From assembly GCA_016713535.1 (NCBI GenBank), contig JADJOY010000022.1:147957-211956 (forward strand): a DNA stretch of 64,000 bases, read 5' to 3'. The translations under genes and the position numbers were made by a program. This document shows, piece after piece, positions 1-9,461 of this stretch. The notes beneath the pieces were generated by a model. The model searched no databases, was not told the DNA's origin, and worked only from the letters and a program-made list of their open reading frames with translations. This DNA is from Deltaproteobacteria bacterium. Its GTDB lineage: Bacteria > JADJOY01. The stretch's first letter is position 1; each line of letters opens with the position of its first letter.

Positions 1-2
1 GA

Positions 3-593
3 ATGGTGGGCGAGTTGTTCGTTCGAAACGCGATGACGATCGAGCACTATCACGGCGACCCGGAGGCGACAGCCCGGAGCCGACACGGCGACTTCTTCAG
101 CGTCGGCGACCTCGCGAGGGTGGACGGGGACGGCTACATCTTCCTGGCGGGCCGCAAAGTCGACATGGTCATTTCAGGCGGCGTCAACCTTTACCCGGTC
201 GAGGTCGAAGACGTCCTTCGGCAACACCCAGAGGTCGAGGACTGCGCGATCGTCGGCGTACCGGACGACGAATGGGGCGAGGCGCTCGTTGCGTACGTCG
301 TTCGGCGACCCGACCGTTCCGTCTCGCGGGCCGACCTCATGGATCATTGTGCGCGGGAGCTGGCACGATTCAAGAAGCCGAAGGACGTCCGCTTCATCGA
401 TCAGCTTCCCCGCAATCCCACCGGGAAGGTGCTGAAGCGAGAGCTCCGGGAGCGCTACGCTGCCGAGCGGGAGATCGAAGACCGGCCCACGGCAGCGGCC
501 GCCTCGCGACCTTCGCCGAGCCCCACCAGCGCGGGCGCTCCGGCTAGAACGAAGCCCCCTCGCCGGAGCCGCGCAAAGACTCCCCGCACGTGA
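3..593 (+). CDS. Acyl-CoA synthetase (AMP-forming), C-terminal part
   Basis: This is the C-terminal end of an ANL-superfamily acyl-CoA ligase; the adenylation domain lies before the window, so the first Met is not the true start. Visible parts are the hinge region (GDLARVDGDGYIFLAGR, about residues 35-51) and the core NLYPVEVE. The catalytic lysine sits in NPTGKVLKREL (K142). Such enzymes activate a carboxylic acid with ATP and load it onto CoA. After about residue 155 comes an unusual Ala/Pro/Ser-rich, then Arg/Lys-rich tail of about 40 residues with no domain I recognise. The substrate cannot be read from this fragment. A fatty acid or steroid-derived acid would fit the rest of the window, but that is inference. 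Confidence 0.85.
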   Translation: MVGELFVRNAMTIEHYHGDPEATARSRHGDFFSVGDLARVDGDGYIFLAGRKVDMVISGGVNLYPVEVEDVLRQHPEVEDCAIVGVPDDEWGEALVAYVVRRPDRSVSRADLMDHCARELARFKKPKDVRFIDQLPRNPTGKVLKRELRERYAAEREIEDRPTAAAASRPSPSPTSAGAPARTKPPRRSRAKTPRT

Positions 594-666
594 TCTGGCA
601 GGATGCCGAAACGGCCACAAAACCCCCAACCGGGAGCGTTTCGGCAGGCTGGTAGCCGCGGGTGCG

Positions 667-1760
667 TCAATCGTCGGCTCCCACGGCGTCCTCGATCGAG
701 GTGAACCCATCCCTCAGCAGTTCGCGTCGCAGCTCGGCCTTCACCAGCCGGGCGAAGGCCGGCCCCCGGTAGATGAAGCCCGTGTAAGCCTGGATGAGGC
801 TAGCTCCGGCGCGGATCAGCCGATAGGCATCGCGGCCGTTGAAGATGCCCCCCACGCCGACGATCGGCAGAGCACCGTCGGTCTGACGCCGAACGGCCCG
901 CACCACATCCAGTGCTCGCGACGCGAGAGGCCCCCCGGAGAGACCACCCTGCTCGAGAGCGATCGCGGAACATGCGATTGGTCTCGTGACCGTCGTGTTC
1001 ACAGCCACGAAGCCTGCCACCCCTCTCGACCGAGAGCCGAACCGTGTCGGCAAGGTCCTCGTCCGACAAGTCGGGGGAGATCTTCACGAGCAGGGGCTTG
1101 GCCAGCGTGCCGCTCCGCGCCGCCGCCTCTCGAGAGACCTCGAGCACCGCATCGAGAATGGTGGCCAGCGCCTCGCCGACGCCGAGATCCCGCAACCCAG
1201 GCGTGTTTGGACTCGAGACGTTGAGGGTGATCGCATCCGCGTACCGTGCGAGCGTCCGGTACGCACGCACGTAATCGTCCGCCGCCGTCTCGGCGGAAGT
1301 TGCCTTGTTCTTCCCGATGCTGACGAAAACAGGCACGCGATCCTCAGGGAGCTCGCGGAGGCGTCGCTCAACGGCGTCGACACCAAGGCTGGGAAAGCCC
1401 ATTCGATTGAGGAGAGCCCGTTCGGCCGAGAGCCGGAAGACGCGTGGCCGAGGATTTCCGGGCTGCGGGTCGGGCGTGACGGTCCCGATCTCCGCATGGC
1501 CGAAACCGAGCGCACCGAGCGTGCGGACCCAGCGTCCGTCCTTGTCGAAACCACCGGCGACTCCCAACACCGACGGGAACGAGAGGCCAAAGACTTGCGC
1601 TCCGAGCCGTCCATCCCCACCCCACGGTGGCCTCGAGGACCGTTCTCGCCCGTGACGATCGCTCGGTGACGTCGAGAATTCGCCCTGCGAGCTGATGCGC
1701 ACGCTCCGCGTCGAATTGGAACAACAGCGGCCGGGCGAGGTCAGCCCAAACGTCGAGCAT
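667..1760 (-). CDS. pyrD: Dihydroorotate dehydrogenase (quinone), frameshifted twice
   Basis: Class 2 dihydroorotate dehydrogenase, which oxidises dihydroorotate to orotate with a membrane quinone in pyrimidine synthesis and uses FMN. The N-terminus (LLFQFDAERAHQLAGRIL) is the amphipathic membrane helix of class 2 enzymes. The core shows GVAGGFDKDGRW and the active-site serine region NVSSPNTPGLRDL, and the C-terminus has the FMN-binding VGVGGIFNGRDAYRLIRAGA. The protein is read in three frames. Indels lie near 1615-1624 (two C4 runs split by an A) and at 1020-1023 (a C4 run), so sequencing error is likely. The ATG at 1760 lies 3 bases after the tetR stop, so the two genes are probably co-transcribed. 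Confidence 0.88.
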
Positions 1761-1763
1761 GGT

Positions 1764-2396
1764 TCACGCTGGCTGCGCCGCGAGCACACGATCGCCATGG
1801 ATCGGACGCAGCCCTTGGATGAACAGATCTCTCACGCCTTGCTTCGCTCGCTCGACGGCAGCATCGTCTTGGGGAAGGGTCTTGAACACGAAGCCGGTCA
1901 AGATCGACTCGATCGAGCCGAAGAACGCGTAGGAGACGACCTTCGGGTCTATCCCCGTGCGGACCTCTCCTCGCGCCTGCCCAGACCGCACCATGCTCTC
2001 CATGCCAGAGAGAGCTTTCTCGAGGAGTCGGAGATTTCGTCCTTTGATGAACTTGCCGTTCCGCGTGATCTCCATGACGAGCGCTTCGATTAGCTCTGGG
2101 TTGAGCCGATAACTCTCGATCAGGAACGAAGTGACCGCCTCCACCTGCCGTTCGAAACCCACCTCCTCGCGCTGGATGCTGTCGATCACGCCGACGAGGA
2201 GATCCCACTTTCGCTGGAACAGGAAGGTGACGATCTCTTCCTTGCTCTTGAAGTAGTGATAGACGAGCCCGTACGAAACCTTCGCCTCACGTGCGATGTC
2301 AGCGATCCGAGTGCCGTGATACCCCTTGCGAGCGAACATCTTGATCGCCGCTTCCGAGATGGCAGCGCGCTTCTCCTCGGTGGATGCCGCAGTCAC
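1764..2396 (-). CDS. TetR/AcrR family transcriptional regulator
   Basis: A 210-residue TetR-family repressor. The N-terminal helix-turn-helix is clear: AAIKMFARKGYHGTRIADIA is followed by AKVSYGLVYHYFKSKEEI, within about residues 15-60. The C-terminal half is all-helical and ligand-binding, resembling the fatty-acyl-CoA responsive FadR-like group by eye. The start is a GTG at 2396. A perfect TTGACA -35 box and a FadR-like palindrome lie upstream (see 2448-2467), which suggests autorepression. pyrD follows after 3 bases. The effector is unknown; an acyl-CoA is a guess from the operator geometry and from the fatty/steroid catabolic surroundings. Confidence 0.85.
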   Translation of the reverse strand: MTAASTEEKRAAISEAAIKMFARKGYHGTRIADIAREAKVSYGLVYHYFKSKEEIVTFLFQRKWDLLVGVIDSIQREEVGFERQVEAVTSFLIESYRLNPELIEALVMEITRNGKFIKGRNLRLLEKALSGMESMVRSGQARGEVRTGIDPKVVSYAFFGSIESILTGFVFKTLPQDDAAVERAKQGVRDLFIQGLRPIHGDRVLAAQPA

Positions 2397-2447
2397 GACG
2401 TCGTGTTCCCTGGCTGGTTTCGAGCGCTCTAGGTGCGCCCGACCTCG

Positions 2448-2467
2448 TTGATTGATTCGTCAATCGA
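2448..2467. promoter_or_regulatory. Palindromic TetR-type operator upstream of tetR
   Basis: The sequence TTGATTGATTCGTCAATCGA contains inverted arms GATTGA and TCAATC separated by 4 bases. This is the geometry of the Bacillus FadR operator (TGAATGA-N4-TCATTCA), known for acyl-CoA responsive TetR repressors. It lies just downstream of the inferred -10 box of the tetR promoter, where a bound repressor would block initiation. Binding by the adjacent TetR protein is inferred. Confidence 0.55.
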
Positions 2468-2496
2468 GAGTACGTACGCGCCCCAGAAGGTGTCAA
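2467..2496 (-). promoter_or_regulatory. Sigma-70-type promoter for tetR-pyrD
   Basis: On the minus strand a perfect TTGACA (2496-2491) is followed after 18 bases by TACTCT (2472-2467), a weak -10 (3 of 6). The transcript would start inside the palindrome at 2448-2467 and read into tetR at 2396. Confidence 0.4.
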
Positions 2497-2582
2497 GAAT
2501 CGCATTACCGACGCACGGTTGCCCCGAGCTCGCCGAAGACGTAGCTTCTCCGCTCGTGCACCACATACCCGGAGGATCTCCG

Positions 2583-2993
2583 ATGAAGCGTCCGCTGTGT
2601 TGGTTCGCGCTCGCCGCAACATTCGCCCTGGCTTGTGGCAACATCCAGAATCCGTTCGCGAGCGGTCCGAAAGTGGACCCCCGCTTCTTGGACTACGGTC
2701 CGGAACCGGTTGGCTACCAGGATACGATCCGCGCCAGTATCGAGAGTCAGGTAGCGGCGCCGGAGGTGCTCAAGGGAGTCGAGATCGGGGACACGAAGAA
2801 GGCTTCGTATTTTCCGCCAGCGCTGAACGCCTCGAGCTCGGGAAAGCCCGTCGAGTACCTCGGCTGGAAGGTCGAAGCGAAGTACACCGTGATCAACCCC
2901 ACGGGCGGCGTCACGATCAATCGCCGCGTCTTCTTCTTCAACAACAACGAGCTCGTGGTCGTCGAGAAGGCGGCGAGCAACGCGATCCGTTGA
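2583..2993 (+). CDS. Small predicted lipoprotein, unknown function
   Basis: A 136-residue exported protein. I chose the ATG at 2583 because GGAGGATCTCCG precedes it and because the signal peptide begins there: MKRPLCWFALAATFALACG, with a likely lipobox ALAC and Cys19 as the lipidated residue. The mature part (DPRFLDYGPEPVGYQ, later VEYLGWKVEAKYTVINPTGG and RRVFFFNNNELVVVEKA) looks beta-rich and globular. I do not recognise the family. It stands alone between divergent tetR and the downstream thiC. Confidence 0.6.
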   Translation: MKRPLCWFALAATFALACGNIQNPFASGPKVDPRFLDYGPEPVGYQDTIRASIESQVAAPEVLKGVEIGDTKKASYFPPALNASSSGKPVEYLGWKVEAKYTVINPTGGVTINRRVFFFNNNELVVVEKAASNAIR

Positions 2994-3139
2994 TCGGCTC
3001 GAGCAACCCGCGTCACCGGTCCCCGGTGATGCCGCGGGGGTGGTCGTGTGCGGTGGCAGGGCACGGCCGCCTGGATTAGTCTCGTTGCACGTCGATGCAT
3101 TTGGCGTGGTCGCGCGTTGGCACCCCCGCGAGGAAATCG

Positions 3140-4827
3140 ATGACCCCATTCTCCGAATTGACCCAGCTTCAGGCTGCACGCGCGGGTTTCGTCACGCCCG
3201 AGATGACGCGGGTTGCCACGCGGGAGGCGACACGCCCGGTGGTGATCCGGGACGACGTGGCGCGCGGTCGCCTGGTGATCCCAGCCAACAAGCGGCACCT
3301 GGCCGGTAGCGGAGGGGAAGCTCCGAGCGCATCGGAACGCCCTGCCGGGGACGATCAGACTCCATTCCACGGCCTGCCCTACCCTAGCCAGGCCGCTGGG
3401 CACCCGGGCTTCCGCCATGACGAAGGGCTCTGGGTCAACCAGACCGTCGTGCAGCGTGCGACGGAACTGGCCGACGAGGGATTCCTACGTGGTCAACGAT
3501 CGGCGAAACGGCTCGATCCGATGGGAATCGGGCGGTCGATCAGCACCAAGATCAACGCCAACATCGGCGCCAGCCCGGTGACAAGCTCGACCGACGAGGA
3601 GGTCCAGAAGCTCCGATGGGCGCAGCGGTACGGCGCGGACACCGTCATGGACCTCTCGACCGGCGGGAATCTGAAGGCTTGTCGGCAAGCGATCATCGAT
3701 CACTCGACGGTGCCGATCGGAACCGTCCCCATCTACAGCATGATCCAGGGCCGTGCCCTCGAGGATCTGAGCTACGAGGACATCCTCCGCGAGATCGAAG
3801 CGCAGGCGCAGCAAGGGTCGACTACTTCACCATTCACGCGGGACTTCTGAGAGAGCACCTCTCACTGGTCGCACCCCCGCGTCACGGGGATCGTGTCGCG
3901 CGGTGGCTCGCTGCTCGCGAAGTGGATGATCCACCACGGCAAGCAGAACCCGATGTTCACGACCTGTTCGACGAGATCTCCGCGATCATGCGGGAGTACG
4001 ACGTCACGTACTCGCTCGGCGACGGTCTCCGGCCGGGATGCCTCGCCGACGCAAGCGATCCCGCGCAATTCGCGGAGCTCAGAACGCTCGGGGAGCTCGT
4101 CCAACGCGCTCGCGAGGCCGGGGTACAGGTCATGGTCGAGGGTCCGGGGCACATACCCCTCAACGAGGTCGCGGCCAACATGGAGATGGAGCGACGCGTT
4201 TGTGACGACGCGCCTTTCTACGTACTCGGCCCGCTCGTGACCGACGCCTTCCCCGGCTACGACCACATCACCAGCGCGATCGGCGCAACCGAGGCTGCGC
4301 GAGCGGGCGCTGCGATGCTCTGCTACGTGACTCCGAAGGAGCACGTCGGGCTGCCCAAGCCCGAGGACGTGAAGGCTGGCTGCATCGCGTACAAGATCGC
4401 AGCGCACGCTGGTGACCTGGCCCGAGGCATCGCGTCTGCTCGCACATGGGACGACGACCTGAGCAGGGCGAGAGCGGCCCTCAACTGGCCTCGCCAGTTC
4501 GAGCTGGCCTTCGACGGTGACACGGCGCGCGCACTACATGACGAAGACCTTCCGGTCGACACCGATTTCTGTGCGATGTGTGGCCACGACTGGTGCAGCA
4601 TGCGCATCTCCAAGGAGATCGCGGAATTCGCGAGCGGCAAGGACGTCGGGTTCCAGCCGGCTCGGCGCGCTGCTCGTTCGCCGCTGGTCGCTGGAAGCGA
4701 TCTGGCACTGCTGGGACGCCGCGGAGACAAGGCCGACTGCCACTCGGACCGCGTCGCCGATCCCGACGCGGCTCGCGAGTTGCAGCGCTCGGCGATTTCT
4801 CGACTCAGCGAGGCCCCGGCGGGATGA
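3140..4827 (+). CDS. thiC: Phosphomethylpyrimidine synthase ThiC, frameshifted
   Basis: Radical SAM enzyme that rearranges aminoimidazole ribotide to HMP phosphate, the pyrimidine half of thiamin. Clear motifs are [52 protein letters not shown] and the C-terminal cluster CAMCGHDWC (CX2CX4C) that binds the [4Fe-4S] centre. The ATG at 3140 follows GAGGAAATCG. Three single-base indels break the frame: near 3814-3818 (a base missing in GGG), at 3873-3878 (an extra C in a C5 run) and near 3957-3962. Between the last two, the expected [18 protein letters not shown] is intact in another frame, so the underlying gene is whole. I see no TPP riboswitch in the 146-base leader. The 3' end overlaps the convergent gene by 23 bases. 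Confidence 0.93.
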
Positions 4828-5791
4828 TGGGGCTTGCCTTCTCGGCCTCTGCAGCCGCTTCCAGCGAATCGCCCGGATGTGCCCACTTCCCCTGAGTCAG
4901 GCGTGCGGTTTCGACCAGCGACCACACCGTACCGTCGGGCTTTCGCCAGCGCAGCAACGGGCCGGCGCCATCGTCGTCGTACCAGAGTGTGTCGACCCCG
5001 CTGCGGCGGAACACATCCGTCCTTCTCACATGCCAGTTCTTCCCGGCGATCCGCAGACTCTCGCCACGATGCGTTTCGATCCGCGCGGCTTCGCTCACGG
5101 GCGTCCCGACCCGGCTCGACACCAAGCTGGGAATCACGTTCAGCGTGAAGCTCGTCGGTGCGTCGCTCCGAAGCGCGCGGAGCCACACGACCAGGTCATC
5201 GAACAGCACCGCGCTTGCGGGCTCGTCCTTCAACGAGCGTGCTCCCCGCGCCTCACCGTCCCAATGACTCGAAAAGCGAAGCTCGGTGGGAACACCGTTC
5301 GACCGCACCACTTCCTTCCAGGTCTGTCCGGTCCAATCCTGGCTGCTGAACGTGGTGTGGACAGGTACCAAGTCATGACGGGTGTACACCGAGCTCAGCA
5401 TCTGGCGCTGCGATAGCGTCCCTGTTTGGACGGTGAACAGCTCGTCGAGCTTGATGACCTCGACGACGGACGGCGCCGCGACGTCGTCGGCTGCCACCCA
5501 GCCTCCCGGGCGGTGGATCTCCCGTCGAAGGATGACGACCCAATCCGCGTCGCGCGCCAGCCCACGTCGGGTTTCCCGCCCTACATATCGAGAAACCTCG
5601 GCCTTCCCGTCGTCCCACGTGGGCGACAGCGCGAACCCACGGTCGATGAATGGCTCGAGCGAGATCGAGCCCGGCCCGTCCGCGCTTCCGACGGCGACAG
5701 CGCCGCGTGATCCCAATAGCGCAGCGACTACGACCGCGACCATCGCGAGCCGAGCGCAACCGCGACCCGAGATCACACCGCGCAACCTCAC
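4805..5791 (-). CDS. Exported protein of unknown function, coupled to aminotransferase
   Basis: I chose the GTG at 5791 because it overlaps the upstream aminotransferase stop as GTGA, a typical translational-coupling overlap. The frame stays open further upstream, but only as a shadow of the aminotransferase. An ATG at 5743 is the alternative. An Arg-rich start is followed by the hydrophobic stretch [18 protein letters not shown], a probable signal peptide. The mature part of about 290 residues looks beta-rich, with charged/aromatic segments ([28 protein letters not shown]). I know no matching family. The coupling suggests a role with the aminotransferase/radical SAM group, perhaps outside the cytoplasm. 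Confidence 0.55.
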   Translation of the reverse strand: MRLRGVISGRGCARLAMVAVVVAALLGSRGAVAVGSADGPGSISLEPFIDRGFALSPTWDDGKAEVSRYVGRETRRGLARDADWVVILRREIHRPGGWVAADDVAAPSVVEVIKLDELFTVQTGTLSQRQMLSSVYTRHDLVPVHTTFSSQDWTGQTWKEVVRSNGVPTELRFSSHWDGEARGARSLKDEPASAVLFDDLVVWLRALRSDAPTSFTLNVIPSLVSSRVGTPVSEAARIETHRGESLRIAGKNWHVRRTDVFRRSGVDTLWYDDDGAGPLLRWRKPDGTVWSLVETARLTQGKWAHPGDSLEAAAEAEKASPIIPPGPR

Positions 5792-7074
5792 TCCAGTCTG
5801 CGGGATCCCGCGGGCGGGAGCGCACGTCGGAGGGCATTGGCGATGCGACGCATCTCTCTCGGCCCGAGCGGTGGATGGACCGGAAGGTAGAGCTTCCGCG
5901 CCATGAGATCCTCGGCGTTCGGGCACTCGTGAGCGAGATCCGGATATGGCTTCAGGTTCGAGAGACACTCCACATACCCGGGATAGAGATCGACACCCGC
6001 CCTCAGGCACTCCGAGATCACTCGGTCTCGGGTCCCCGCGGGCACGCGAACGACGTAGTTGAGATAGATGTCCCACTGCTCTGGCGTACCCTGCGCAGGG
6101 AGCTCGATCGGCAGATCCCGCACGAGCTCCGCCAGGTACCTGGCGTTCTCCCGTCGCGCTGCATTGTCAGCCGCCAAGGTCCGAAGCTGAGGAAGAGCGA
6201 CGGCTGCCTGGAAGTTCGCGAAGCGCTCGAACAGCTCTCGAGGCCGTCCCGGGGGGTGGCGTTCCTCGTCGTCGAGCTTCACCAGAAGCTTCTGCATCAC
6301 GTCCAGCCGAAGCCGGTCGAGGAAGTAGATCGGCCAGAAGCCGCTCCACGAGAACACCAAGGGATGCGTCAGGAAGCTGGTCACCATCGCGGTGACGAAG
6401 CGCTTGACCAGTGTCGCGGTGGATGGAGCGGTCGGCGCCAGCGCCTCGAGCTCCTCGGCCATCCGCCGGGCCAGCTCGTCGTCGTCACAGAGGACTGCGC
6501 CACCATCGAGGCCGTTGAGGTTCTTGTACAGCGAGAAGCTCATGATACTTGCGTCGCCGAGCGCCCCCATCCTTCGATCACGCCAGTAGCCGCCGATACC
6601 GTCGGCGGCGTCCTCGATCACCTTGAGCCCGTGACGGGCCGCGATCTCGAGGGTCGCGCCGACATCGGCGGGCCGACCGTGCATGTGGGTCATGAGCACG
6701 AACCGAGTTCTTGGGCCGATCCGAGCCTCCATGGCGCGTGGATCCATGTTGTAGGTGTCGCGCTCGATATCGACCAGCACGGGCCGGAATCCCGGGACCA
6801 GCAGGCTCCACAGAATCACGCGGCAGGTGTAGGCCGGCATCAGCACCTCGTCGCCCGGCTGGGCTCCGAGCGCGTTGAGGGCGACCAAAATCCCCTGACG
6901 CCCGCTTGCCGTCAGCAGCGCGTGCCTCCGCCCTGCGGCCTCCGCAATCGCGGCGCGGAACTGCTCTAGCTCTGGACCGCGGTGGATCCGCCCACGCGCG
7001 AGGGCTCGAACTCCGGCCAACCACGCTGACGCAGGAAAGTAGACCTTGGCTCGCGGGATCTTGAGATCGCTCAT
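5788..7074 (-). CDS. DegT/DnrJ/EryC1/StrS family PLP aminotransferase
   Basis: A 428-residue fold-type I PLP enzyme of the sugar aminotransferase family. The N-terminus has RGPELEQFRAAIAEAAGRRHAL and the substrate/PLP region GDEVLMPAYTCRVILW. The PLP aspartate is in VIEDAADGIGG, and the PLP lysine lies in SFSLYKNLNGLDGG, near residue 185. Members transfer an amino group from glutamate to ketosugars during deoxyaminosugar, cell-surface glycan or natural-product synthesis. No sugar nucleotide genes are nearby, so the usual substrate class is not supported here. It is followed with a GTGA overlap by an exported unknown protein and preceded, 132 bases away, by two radical SAM genes on the same strand. 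Confidence 0.85.
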   Translation of the reverse strand: MSDLKIPRAKVYFPASAWLAGVRALARGRIHRGPELEQFRAAIAEAAGRRHALLTASGRQGILVALNALGAQPGDEVLMPAYTCRVILWSLLVPGFRPVLVDIERDTYNMDPRAMEARIGPRTRFVLMTHMHGRPADVGATLEIAARHGLKVIEDAADGIGGYWRDRRMGALGDASIMSFSLYKNLNGLDGGAVLCDDDELARRMAEELEALAPTAPSTATLVKRFVTAMVTSFLTHPLVFSWSGFWPIYFLDRLRLDVMQKLLVKLDDEERHPPGRPRELFERFANFQAAVALPQLRTLAADNAARRENARYLAELVRDLPIELPAQGTPEQWDIYLNYVVRVPAGTRDRVISECLRAGVDLYPGYVECLSNLKPYPDLAHECPNAEDLMARKLYLPVHPPLGPREMRRIANALRRALPPAGSRRLE

Positions 7075-7206
7075 GGCTCTGGGGATTCCGGGACCGGGGC
7101 CGCTATGCGGCGAACCGAAGGAAGCGGGAACTATATCAACAGCGACACACCCCGCGCGCGCCCCGGGCGGCCGCGGACCGCTCCGCCCCGAGCTCGGGCG
7201 ATTCGC

Positions 7207-8226
7207 TCACAACGACTGGATCGTGCGCAGGTCGCCGAGTGACCACCGCTGCACGGGTGTCTCGAAGAACCGCTCGACCAGGTCGTAGTCCTTGCGACAA
7301 CACCCCTTACATCGCTTCACCTCCTCGAAGCCGAGCGTCCGGGCACGAGCCACCACAGCGGGCAACCCTTCCTGTGCAGCGTTGCCGATCGGCAGATGGA
7401 ACTCGCAGCACGCCGAGACGGTGCCGTCGGGTAGGAGGGCGAGATGTCCCAAAGTGGGCACGCCGCAGAATTCGAGGTTGGTGGGCCGGGTGAAGTACGT
7501 CCGGAGCTTGTCGAGGTACTTACGGTCGGTCACGAAGAGATCGGACCACTCGGTGGAAAGGTGGTCGAGCTCCGCCATCAATGACGGCACGGCACCCTGA
7601 TCCGGCTTCAACTGAGGGATGCAGTTCGACTGGAAGTTGACTCGGTCGACACCCATCGCACGCATGTCGAGCGCGAACCGCGTCAGATCGACGTGGTTCC
7701 GGCGCCCGATCACGCAGCTGACGTACACACGCGCATTCCTCCGGCCAGCCAGGAAGATCCGCATTCCCTCCATCGCGCGCTGGTAGTTGCCCTGGCCGCG
7801 GATGCGGTCGTGCTCCGGCTCGATGCCGTCGATCGAGAAGATGACGCCGCGGGCCGTGCGATCGATCACGCGTGCAAGCTCGGGTGACATGACGAGCCCA
7901 CTCGTCACCAAGATCGTGTACAGGCCGCGCCTTCGCGCTTCCCCGAGGACCTCCGGGAGGTCGGGCGCAACGCACGGCTCGCCGCCCGCGATGAACAGGA
8001 ACGGGACTCCGATCCGCTCGAGATCGGCCAGGACCCGCAGCTTGTCCGCGAGGGGCAAGTCCTCCGGTGGGGCCGGGTGACGCGAGAAAAACACGCAGCC
8101 GGCGCAGCGAATCGGGCACTCGCGGGTCAGGAACCACGAGACGAACACCGGCCCGCGTTCACCGCGCCGGAACTCCCGGTAACGCCGGGCAAGCCTCACG
8201 CAAGTCGTGAGGGGCAAGAGCTTCAT
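7207..8226 (-). CDS. Radical SAM protein with C-terminal Cys-rich (SPASM-like) region
   Basis: A 339-residue radical SAM enzyme. The [4Fe-4S]/SAM motif is CPIRCAGC (CxxxCxxC, near residue 37), followed by FIAGGEPCVAPD, which resembles the GGEP SAM-binding motif. The C-terminal part holds further cysteines (FCGVPTLG, VSACCEF, CKGCCRKD) that suggest a SPASM/twitch-type auxiliary cluster. Such proteins modify peptides, sugars or lipids. Its start overlaps the end of the upstream radical SAM gene by 4 bases (ATGA), so the two are translationally coupled and probably act in one pathway. The substrate is unknown. Confidence 0.8.
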   Translation of the reverse strand: MKLLPLTTCVRLARRYREFRRGERGPVFVSWFLTRECPIRCAGCVFFSRHPAPPEDLPLADKLRVLADLERIGVPFLFIAGGEPCVAPDLPEVLGEARRRGLYTILVTSGLVMSPELARVIDRTARGVIFSIDGIEPEHDRIRGQGNYQRAMEGMRIFLAGRRNARVYVSCVIGRRNHVDLTRFALDMRAMGVDRVNFQSNCIPQLKPDQGAVPSLMAELDHLSTEWSDLFVTDRKYLDKLRTYFTRPTNLEFCGVPTLGHLALLPDGTVSACCEFHLPIGNAAQEGLPAVVARARTLGFEEVKRCKGCCRKDYDLVERFFETPVQRWSLGDLRTIQSL

Positions 8227-9326
8227 GTACGAGCCGCGGGCGCGCTCTCTGCGTACACCACCGACGCGGGTGCCGGGAGAACACCGTGCTCCTCGTAGTA
8301 CCTGTTGATCCGGGTCATGTACTTGTCGTGGAATTCCGAGTCACGGGACGCCAGGCAAACCGGACCGAGCTCAGCGTACTGGCGAATCCGCTTCATCTCG
8401 GACCAGATCGCCGCGAGCGGCCGCTCTCGGAGGTTGCCGAAACTGGACTGGATCACCGCGCAGGGGATGACGTCGCCATAGGTGCTGATGGAAATCTTCT
8501 CGATTCCCGCCCCACAGCCCTCCTTCAGCCAGTTCGACTGCCCGTCCCATCGAACGTGAGCCTTCTTGAGAAGCTCTTCGATCCAGCGTGCACTGTCGGG
8601 CCGCAGCACCTCGGGCTCGAACCGCGCCTGACGCCCGACCGCAGCCGGAAAGCAGAGGTTGAGAAGAAGCCCCTCTTCGGCCGCAAAATCATGTAGTCGA
8701 CTGATCGTACCGTCGTCGATCTTCTCCTGAGTGACGATACTGTTCATCATCACGAGGATGCCTTGAGCGCGAGCGTTCTGGATCCCTTCGAGAGCCTTCT
8801 CGTGAGCCCCCTTGTATCGGCGCGACCTATCGTGGACCTCAGGATCATCGCTGTCGACGCTCACACCCATAGCGTAGAGCCGCACTCGCCTGAGCTCGCG
8901 AGCGACCTCGGGTGTGAGACGGATTGCATTCGTCATCATCGTCGTGAGCCCGCGGTGCGGCTTCACGTGATCGAGGTATTCGAACAGATTGGGCTCGACG
9001 AGCGGCTCCCCGCCCGCGAAGTTGAGAACCACCGCGCCAAGATCGAGACACTGATCGATGACGTTCTTCATCTCGCGAGCGCTCAATCGCTCGCGCCCGG
9101 GATCCTTTTCGTAGTCCGAATAACAGTGCTCGCAGAGGCACTGGCAATCGAACGTGACGGAGACGTCGACGCTCCTGAGGACGTCCTGCTTTCGGACGAC
9201 CAGCTTGAAATAGTTCCACGCCAACTTGGGGACGAGCTGAGGGAACCGCAGAAGGTGCGGCCCGTGGACCAGCAGACCCGGGTTGAAGGCGAAGAGCGGA
9301 CTGAGAAGCTCGCGGATAGATGGCAT
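8223..9326 (-). CDS. Radical SAM/SPASM domain protein
   Basis: A 367-residue radical SAM enzyme. The cluster motif CQCLCEHC (CxxxCxxC, near residue 62) is followed by NFAGGEPLVEPN and by a C-terminal GCGAGIEKISISTYGDVIPC segment that looks like a SPASM auxiliary-cluster domain. The layout resembles peptide-modifying and HpnH-like enzymes. I see no short precursor peptide next to it, though one could be missed. It is coupled by a 4-base overlap to the second radical SAM gene downstream. A 135-base gap separates it from the YkgJ-like gene upstream. Confidence 0.8.
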   Translation of the reverse strand: MPSIRELLSPLFAFNPGLLVHGPHLLRFPQLVPKLAWNYFKLVVRKQDVLRSVDVSVTFDCQCLCEHCYSDYEKDPGRERLSAREMKNVIDQCLDLGAVVLNFAGGEPLVEPNLFEYLDHVKPHRGLTTMMTNAIRLTPEVARELRRVRLYAMGVSVDSDDPEVHDRSRRYKGAHEKALEGIQNARAQGILVMMNSIVTQEKIDDGTISRLHDFAAEEGLLLNLCFPAAVGRQARFEPEVLRPDSARWIEELLKKAHVRWDGQSNWLKEGCGAGIEKISISTYGDVIPCAVIQSSFGNLRERPLAAIWSEMKRIRQYAELGPVCLASRDSEFHDKYMTRINRYYEEHGVLPAPASVVYAESAPAART

Positions 9327-9461
9327 TTCGTCGATGCCTGTCGCCCGTCGATGTCGGCGCGCGCGAGCGGATTCGTCCAGGGGTGCGCGCGACTGTATCT
9401 CCCGCCTCGGAAACGGGTCAAACGAGCCTGACCGCTGGCTCCACGGCCCGCCGCATCGAGC

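Noticed and set aside
2994-3139. TPP riboswitch upstream of thiC
   Set aside because: The conserved CTGAGA and ACCTGATC-type TPP core elements are absent.
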